A DNA stretch of 6,883 bases from the NCBI GenBank assembly GCA_017998735.1, contig JAGOCN010000091.1, forward strand, positions 1 to 6,883, written 5' to 3'. Both the position numbers and the translations under genes were made by a program. Numbering within the stretch: position 1 is the stretch's first letter; each line of letters opens with the position of its first letter. Source of the stretch: Giesbergeria sp. Its GTDB lineage: Bacteria; Pseudomonadota; Gammaproteobacteria; Burkholderiales; Burkholderiaceae_C. This document shows positions 2,964-6,883 of the stretch, one piece after another. The notes under the pieces were generated by a model. That model was not told the origin of the DNA. It saw only the letters and a list, made by a program, of their open reading frames with translations, and searched no databases.

Positions 2964-5615
2964 TCAGGGCGCCACGCGGTGCTGCCAGTAGCGCGGGTTT
3001 TCCTGGCGCTCGCACAGCACCTGGCCGGGCCGCTCCGAATGCCAGCGGGCAGCGCCGCAGCGGGCTGAATCGATGACCTGCACGCCGCGCTCGCGGTAGC
3101 GCTGCACCACGTCCGGCGCCGGGTGGCCAAAGCGGCTGCGGTAGGCGGCCTGCACCAGCGCGGTGCGCGGCTTTACCGCGTCCAGAAAGGCGGCGCTGGA
3201 CGAGGTTTTGCTGCCGTGGTGCGGCACCAGCAGCACATCGGCGGCCAGTGGCGCGGCGCGGGCCAGCAAGGCCTGTTCCTGCTTTTTTTCAATGTCGCCG
3301 GCCAGCAGCGCCACCGCGCCCTGGCGGGAGGCCACGCGCAGCACGCAGCTGAGCGTGTTGGGCGACGGTGCTCGGCCCCCGGCAGCGGGCGCACTGGTGC
3401 CGGCACCGGCCAGCGGGTGCAGCATTTCAAAATCGACGCCGTCCCAGTGCCAGCGCTGGCCAGCCTGGCAAGGCTGCACCGGGCGCAGCAATTCCAGCGG
3501 GTGGCCGGCCTCCAGCGACCCCAGCAGCCGCGCCTGCGGCTGCTGGGCCAGCACGGCCGCAGCGCCGCCGGTGTGGTCGCTGTCGCGGTGGCTGAGCACC
3601 ACCAGGTCCAGCCGCTCGCCCAGCGCACGGAGCAGCGGCACCAGCACGCGCGCGCCGGCGTCGCTGCTGGCACTGTGGCGCGGGCCGGTGTCGTACAGCA
3701 GCGCGTGCCTGGCGGTGCGCACCAGCACTGCATTGCCCTGCCCCACGTCCAGCGCCAGCAGCTCGAAACTGCCCGTTGCCGGGCGCGGCGCCTGCCACAG
3801 CAGCACCGGCAGCCACAGCGCCAGGCCGAGCGCGCGCACCTGCCACGGCAGGCGCAGCACCAGCAGCACGCCCCCGGCCACGGCGGCCAGCCCGGCCCAC
3901 AGGGGCGCTGCCGCCACCCAGGCTGTTGCGCCGGGCAGCGCGGCCAGCGGCTGCAGCACCAGGCCCAGCAACTGCACGCTCCAGCCCGCCACCTGCCACA
4001 GCGGCGCCCACAGCACACCGGCAAACGACAGCGGCGTGACCACCAGCGTCACCCACGGAATGGCCAGCAAATTGGCCAGCAGCCCGACCACCGACACCTG
4101 GCCAAACAGCAGCAGTGCCAGCGGCGTGAGCGCCAGCGTCACCACCCACTGCTCGCGCAGCAATGAGGCAAATCGGCCTCCAGCGCTTGTCCTGCCTGCG
4201 CCAGCAGCTCCTGTATCCATAGCACCATGGGGCATGGCACTGCTGGCAAACAGCACCGCCACCGCCACAAAACTGAGCCAGAACCCCGGCTGCCACAGCG
4301 CCCACGGGTCGGGCAGCACCACGGCGGCGCAGGTCAGCAGCCAGGCGTGCGGCCAGGGCCAGCGCCGCCCCGACAGGCGCAGCAGCGCCACCACCACCAG
4401 CATGGAAACGGTGCGCTGCGCTGGCACGCCCCAGCCGCTGAACAGCGCATAGGCAGCCGCCAGCAGCACGCCGCCCACCAGCGCCGCCGACGGCGCTGGC
4501 CAGCGCAGGCACAGCCGCCCCGAGAGCCGCCACAGCGCTCCCACGCCGGCCGCCGCCAGCCAGGCAAACAGCGTGATGTGCAGGCCTGAAATGCTCATCA
4601 GGTGCGACACGCCGGTGGCGCGGAACACGTCCCAGTCGGCGCGGTCGATGGCACGCTGGTCGCCGGTCACCAGCGCGGCCACCACGCCGGCGGTGCGCAG
4701 CGCCTGCGGGTCGTCCGGGTCGCTGCCGCCCAGCTGCGCCAGGATGCGCCCGCGCACCGACTGGCGCAGCTGCTCCACCGGGTGGCGCCAGTGGCTGCTG
4801 CCGAGCAGCTCGGGCGGTGCATCGCGTGCGCTGGTGCGCACATAGCCGGTGGCCTGCACGCCCAGCTCCCACTGGCGCAGTTCGTAGTCAAAGCCATGCG
4901 GGTTGCGCTCGCCGTGCGGGGCCTTGAGCCGCAGCGTCAGGCGCCAGCGCTGGCCGGGGCGCAGCGTGGCGGGCGGCGCATAGGCCGCAGGCAAGGCTTT
5001 GTCCGCACCGCGCCAGCCGCTGCCGTACCAGCCCACTTCCACCAGCGCCGGCAAAGCCACGGCCTGCCCGCTGTCCTGCAGCACGGCCGACTCCACCGCC
5101 AGCCGCAGGCGCAGCCCGCCGCCTTCGATGGGCTGCACCATGCTGGTCACCACGCCAGTGGCGCGCAGGTCGCGCCCTTCCAGCGCCGGGTCCATCGCCT
5201 GGCCGGCAAAATGCGCGGCGCGCCAGCCGGTCAGGCCAAACACCATGCCGGCCACCGCCAGCGCTGCCAGCGCGCCGCGTGCCCCGCGCAGCCGGCGCCC
5301 GCCGCGCCCGAACACCCGCAGCGCGGCCAGTGCAGCCCCGCACAGCAGCAGCGCATACACCTGCCAGTTCCACAGCGCCGCCTGCCGCACCTGCACCGCC
5401 GCCCCCAGCACCACGCCCAGCAGCGCCGCCGGCAGCAGCCAGGCGGGTGGCGGCGCTGGCGTGGCAACGGCAACGGCGACAGCGACGTCAACGGTTGTGC
5501 CTGCGGCGCTGGACGCAGCAAGGACAGTGGCGGGCACGGAAGCAGGCATGGCCGCCATGCTAGAGCGGTTTGCGGCAGGCTGGCGGGCTGAATGCAGGGC
5601 CGGCTGCATTGGCAT
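2964..5615 (-). CDS. comEC: ComEC/Rec2, DNA internalisation competence protein
   Basis: This 883-residue inner-membrane protein belongs to the family that forms the channel taking single-stranded DNA into the cytoplasm during natural transformation. Order of parts: a non-conserved N-terminus (1-57, with a VAVAVAVA run), hydrophobic segments (about 58-130), a DUF4131-like region (about 130-265), and the Competence membrane domain with the signature HLMSISGLHIT (338-348) and many helices to about 608. A metallo-beta-lactamase-like domain follows, with LDVGQG (622-627), SHRDSDH (675-681), AGDIE (772-776), VPHHGS (797-802) and GHP (830-832). The H-x-D-x-DH metal site (H676, D678, D680, H681) is complete, so a nuclease role in degrading one DNA strand is plausible. 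The loop at 465-482 is encoded by a copy of a dispersed repeat. No Shine-Dalgarno precedes the ATG at 5615; M20 or M23 are possible starts. It looks intact. Confidence 0.96.
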   Translation of the reverse strand: MPMQPALHSARQPAANRSSMAAMPASVPATVLAASSAAGTTVDVAVAVAVATPAPPPAWLLPAALLGVVLGAAVQVRQAALWNWQVYALLLCGAALAALRVFGRGGRRLRGARGALAALAVAGMVFGLTGWRAAHFAGQAMDPALEGRDLRATGVVTSMVQPIEGGGLRLRLAVESAVLQDSGQAVALPALVEVGWYGSGWRGADKALPAAYAPPATLRPGQRWRLTLRLKAPHGERNPHGFDYELRQWELGVQATGYVRTSARDAPPELLGSSHWRHPVEQLRQSVRGRILAQLGGSDPDDPQALRTAGVVAALVTGDQRAIDRADWDVFRATGVSHLMSISGLHITLFAWLAAAGVGALWRLSGRLCLRWPAPSAALVGGVLLAAAYALFSGWGVPAQRTVSMLVVVALLRLSGRRWPWPHAWLLTCAAVVLPDPWALWQPGFWLSFVAVAVLFASSAMPHGAMDTGAAGAGRTSAGGRFASLLREQWVVTLALTPLALLLFGQVSVVGLLANLLAIPWVTLVVTPLSFAGVLWAPLWQVAGWSVQLLGLVLQPLAALPGATAWVAAAPLWAGLAAVAGGVLLVLRLPWQVRALGLALWLPVLLWQAPRPATGSFELLALDVGQGNAVLVRTARHALLYDTGPRHSASSDAGARVLVPLLRALGERLDLVVLSHRDSDHTGGAAAVLAQQPQARLLGSLEAGHPLELLRPVQPCQAGQRWHWDGVDFEMLHPLAGAGTSAPAAGGRAPSPNTLSCVLRVASRQGAVALLAGDIEKKQEQALLARAAPLAADVLLVPHHGSKTSSSAAFLDAVKPRTALVQAAYRSRFGHPAPDVVQRYRERGVQVIDSARCGAARWHSERPGQVLCERQENPRYWQHRVAP
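4170..4224. repeat. Dispersed palindromic repeat, copy A, inside comEC
   Basis: This 55-base stretch aligns without gaps to 5639-5693 with 44 identical bases. Shared blocks are CGGCCTC, AGCGC, TGCGCCAGCAGCTC and CATAGCA. GCGC in each core half gives dyad symmetry. On the minus strand it is translated as residues 465-482 of ComEC (AMDTGAAGAGRTSAGGRF), between predicted membrane helices. I recall this element as a common intergenic repeat of Acidovorax-like genomes; that is from memory, not a search. Both copies have the same orientation. Confidence 0.85.
5463..5492. repeat. Short hexanucleotide repeat in the 5' end of comEC
   Basis: Five contiguous units (GGCAAC at 5463 and 5469, GGCGAC at 5475, AGCGAC at 5481, GTCAAC at 5487) on the plus strand encode, on the minus strand, the VDVAVAVAVA run of the ComEC N-terminus (about residues 42-51). 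This segment precedes the first membrane helix and is low complexity. Confidence 0.5.
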
Positions 5616-5638
5616 GGCGGGTTTGTGTTTTTAGAGTC

Positions 5639-5693
5639 AAAACGGCCTCTAGCGCATATGCAGCATGCGCCAGCAGCTCATTTTTTCATAGCA
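5639..5693. repeat. Dispersed palindromic repeat, copy B, upstream of comEC
   Basis: The core CGGCCTCTAGCGC (5643-5655) and GCGCCAGCAGCTC (5667-5679) flank a 6-bp inverted repeat, GCGCAT / ATGCGC (5653-5658, 5665-5670), and are followed by CATAGCA (5687-5693). It aligns without gaps, 44 of 55 bases, to copy A inside comEC. It lies 24 bases upstream of the comEC ATG, so it would fall in the comEC promoter or 5' leader. It includes CTAG, which is rare in proteobacterial DNA. Confidence 0.85.
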
Positions 5694-5897
5694 AATGATG
5701 GCGTTTTCAACAGAGATACTGCGGACAGGTTCAGTGCACAGGCACGCCCAGGCCGGTGCTGACCGGCTTGGGCCGGTGCGGGCAAAAGCACCGCGCAGCG
5801 CACTGATGCGGCCCGCTACCATGGCAGCCGGCGGGCGCAGCAGGGCGCAGGCACCAAGCCCCACCAGCACGCCGGGCAGCGTCAGCAACCAGCGCAC
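5649..5897 (-). CDS. Doubtful small reading frame with a hydrophobic N-terminus, possibly a remnant
   Basis: From a GTG at 5897 the minus strand encodes 82 residues beginning VRWLLTLPGVLVGLGACALL, a short membrane or signal-like segment after basic residues. The first 30 or so codons end mostly in G or C and favour CTG, GTG and GCC, like real genes here. AGGTGG lies three bases before the GTG. Against it: the later part (after about residue 40) looks non-coding, the frame ends inside repeat copy B at the TAG of CTCTAG, and I recognise no family. It may be the 5' end of a gene cut off by the repeat, or chance. Its direction would lead into comEC. Confidence 0.22.
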   Translation of the reverse strand: MRWLLTLPGVLVGLGACALLRPPAAMVAGRISALRGAFARTGPSRSAPAWACLCTEPVRSISVENAIICYEKMSCWRMLHMR

Positions 5898-5964
5898 GCG
5901 CCACCTGCGCTTTTCTCCCGCTTCACATTGTTTTTTTTCCCCATTCCCAAAGGAACCTCCCACC

Positions 5965-6423
5965 ATGAGCATCCAAGACCGCCTCCAGGCCCTCGGCATC
6001 ACCCTGCCCCCGGTGTCCACGCCCGCCGCCGCCTACCTGCCGTTTGTGCAGACCGGCAAGCTGGTGTTTCTGAGCGGCCACATTGCGCGCCAGGACGGCA
6101 AGCCCTGGGTGGGCCAGCTGGGCAAGAACATGACCACCGAGCAGGGCAAGGCGGCGGCGCGCAGCATTGCCATCGACCTGATGGGCACGCTGCAGGCGGC
6201 CTGCGGCGGCGACCTGAACCGCGTGGTGCGCATCGTCAAGCTGATGAGCCTGGTCAATTCCACCAGCGACTACACCGAGCAGCACCTGGTCACCAACGGC
6301 GCCAGCGAGCTGCTGGCCGAAATCTTTGGCGAGCGTGGCACGCACGCCCGCAGCGCCTTTGGCGCGGTGCAGATTCCGCTCGGCTCGTGCGTGGAAATTG
6401 ACCTGATTGCCGAGCTGGATTGA
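5965..6423 (+). CDS. RidA family protein (long form, YjgF/YER057c/UK114 superfamily)
   Basis: This 152-residue protein belongs to the RidA (YjgF/YER057c/UK114) superfamily, in the longer subgroup that starts with a helix of the type [14 protein letters not shown]. Classical RidA is about 130 residues and hydrolyses reactive enamine/imine intermediates made by PLP enzymes. Seen here are [33 protein letters not shown], the [13 protein letters not shown] segment and [21 protein letters not shown]129 in HARSA is the likely equivalent of the catalytic Arg105 of E. coli RidA, so deaminase activity is possible. The substrate for this subgroup is not known to me. AAAGGAA (5949-5954), ten bases before the ATG, supports the start. 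No terminator was seen after it, so the dodecin gene 157 bases on may be co-transcribed. Confidence 0.92.
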   Translation: MSIQDRLQALGITLPPVSTPAAAYLPFVQTGKLVFLSGHIARQDGKPWVGQLGKNMTTEQGKAAARSIAIDLMGTLQAACGGDLNRVVRIVKLMSLVNSTSDYTEQHLVTNGASELLAEIFGERGTHARSAFGAVQIPLGSCVEIDLIAELD

Positions 6424-6580
6424 AGGGACAACCTGTGTGCAATGGGACGGGCTGGCCCCGCGCCGGGCTGCCGAAGAGCTGAAACAAGCGAATGCCGTCA
6501 TACTGTGTTTTCCAGCCATGGCAACCCTGCGGCTGGTCTTTTCCATCATCAACAACTACAACTGGTTTTCAGGAGCGTTC

Positions 6581-6787
6581 ATGTCCAAGCACGTTTACAA
6601 GATTCTGGAGCTCACCGGCTCTTCGCCTTCCAGCATCGAAGATGCCGTCAACACCGCCATTGCAACGGCCAACGAGACCGTGCGCAACATGCAATGGTTC
6701 GAAGTCACGGAAACACGCGGCCATATTGAAGAAGGCAAGGTTGCCCACTGGCAAGTGACCATCAAGGTGGGGTTCACTCTGGACTGA
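6581..6787 (+). CDS. Dodecin family flavin-binding protein
   Basis: This 68-residue protein has the usual dodecin length. Dodecins form hollow 12-subunit shells in the cytosol that bind flavins (FMN, riboflavin or lumichrome), and in bacteria often coenzyme A, and buffer free flavin. The sequence shows the beta-alpha-beta-beta pattern: [20 protein letters not shown], then [21 protein letters not shown], then [13 protein letters not shown]39 is the flavin-stacking tryptophan, and R46 and H48 in TRGHI are typical of the family. AGGAG at 6571-6575, five bases before the ATG, fixes the start; an in-frame upstream ATG at 6407 overlaps ridA and adds unrelated sequence. A strong terminator lies 15 bases downstream. 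Confidence 0.95.
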   Translation: MSKHVYKILELTGSSPSSIEDAVNTAIATANETVRNMQWFEVTETRGHIEEGKVAHWQVTIKVGFTLD

Positions 6788-6802
6788 GAGATTGCCAGGC
6801 TC

Positions 6803-6855
6803 AAAAGCAGCCGGGGTTTCCTTGTTTTTTACAAGAAACCCCGGCTGCTTTTTTT
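6803..6855 (+). terminator. Strong intrinsic terminator after the dodecin gene
   Basis: A 14-bp perfect stem (GCAGCCGGGGTTTC at 6807-6820, GAAACCCCGGCTGC at 6835-6848) is extended by TTGT / ACAA beyond one bulged C and closes a 5-T loop. Seven T follow (6849-6855). Four A on the other side (6803-6806) could also pair or give weak termination in reverse. The last 28 bases of the window show nothing further. Confidence 0.95.
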
Positions 6856-6883
6856 GTGCTTGCCAAAACTAAAAGAAGCGCCA

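Larger units (their letters stand above)
5616..5964. other. Region between divergent comEC and ridA
   Basis: These 349 bases hold the intergenic copy of the palindromic repeat (5639-5693), a doubtful minus-strand small frame (5649-5897) and the ridA leader. The leader includes an 8-T run at 5931-5938 and AAAGGAA at 5949-5954. A stem CGGTGC / GCACCG (5774-5779, 5788-5793) has no T-tract and is not called a terminator. No convincing -35/-10 pair was found for either gene. Confidence 0.5.

Noticed and set aside
3123..4452. Long plus-strand frames (347 and 429 codons) opposite comEC
   Set aside because: They are Gln/His/Arg- or Ser/Ala-rich shadow frames caused by high GC at comEC third positions. 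The minus-strand frame has full ComEC domains and the metal site.
4602..5591. A 329-codon plus-strand frame opposite the comEC 5' half
   Set aside because: Low-complexity Gln/Ala/Arg composition with no family match; shadow of comEC.
5774..5793. Stem CGGTGC / GCACCG between comEC and ridA
   Set aside because: No T-tract on either side and only six pairs, as expected by chance in GC-rich DNA; not a terminator.
6407..6580. Upstream in-frame extension of the dodecin gene to an ATG at 6407
   Set aside because: It overlaps ridA and adds 58 unrelated residues; AGGAG precedes the ATG at 6581, which gives the usual dodecin length.
1..6883. CRISPR array, tRNA, rRNA, insertion sequence or phage attachment site
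   Set aside because: No regularly spaced repeat-spacer units, cloverleaf-like genes, transposase or integrase frames were seen. The two palindromic repeats are 1.4 kb apart and are not an array.

Overview
The window reads as chromosomal DNA of a GC-rich betaproteobacterium, most likely of the family Comamonadaceae (Acidovorax and relatives). This rests on the high GC content with G/C-ending codons, on betaproteobacterial-looking AhpC, bacterioferritin and RidA sequences, and on a dispersed palindromic element (core CGGCCTCYAGCGC ... GCGCCAGCAGCT) that I recall from intergenic DNA of that family. The genus is inference.

Left part (1-1530), peroxide and iron homeostasis. The first codons of ahpF and the complete ahpC lie on the minus strand, with a clear intrinsic terminator between them. 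ahpC is divergent from a complete bacterioferritin gene (bfr) on the plus strand, across a 288-base gap. That gap holds a partial OxyR-type site about 70-105 bases upstream of the ahpC start, plus a degenerate hexanucleotide repeat. The layout fits peroxide removal (AhpC/AhpF) coordinated with storage of iron that would otherwise drive Fenton chemistry. A perfect hairpin and T-tract closes bfr.

Middle part (1592-2963), accessory. A VF530/DUF2132 family protein has a long Pro/Ala/Ser-rich N-terminal extension that overlaps a second hexanucleotide array. It is followed by a type II toxin-antitoxin pair: a MazE-family (DUF3018-type) antitoxin and a MazF/PemK toxin, overlapping by ATGA. Two near-identical palindromic 14-mers, 30 bases apart, overlap a candidate promoter just upstream and look like an autoregulatory operator. 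The 284 bases beyond the toxin hold no gene I can support.

Right part (2964-6883). comEC, encoding an 883-residue DNA-uptake channel, occupies 2.65 kb on the minus strand. A 349-base region follows, containing one copy of the palindromic repeat and a doubtful small reading frame. Then come ridA (long-form RidA family) and a dodecin gene on the plus strand, ending at a strong terminator.

The most notable observation is that a second copy of the repeat, 44/55 identical without gaps to the intergenic copy, lies inside comEC. It is read through in frame and encodes about 18 residues of a Gly/Ala-rich segment between membrane helices. No RNA gene, CRISPR array, transposase or origin was seen.
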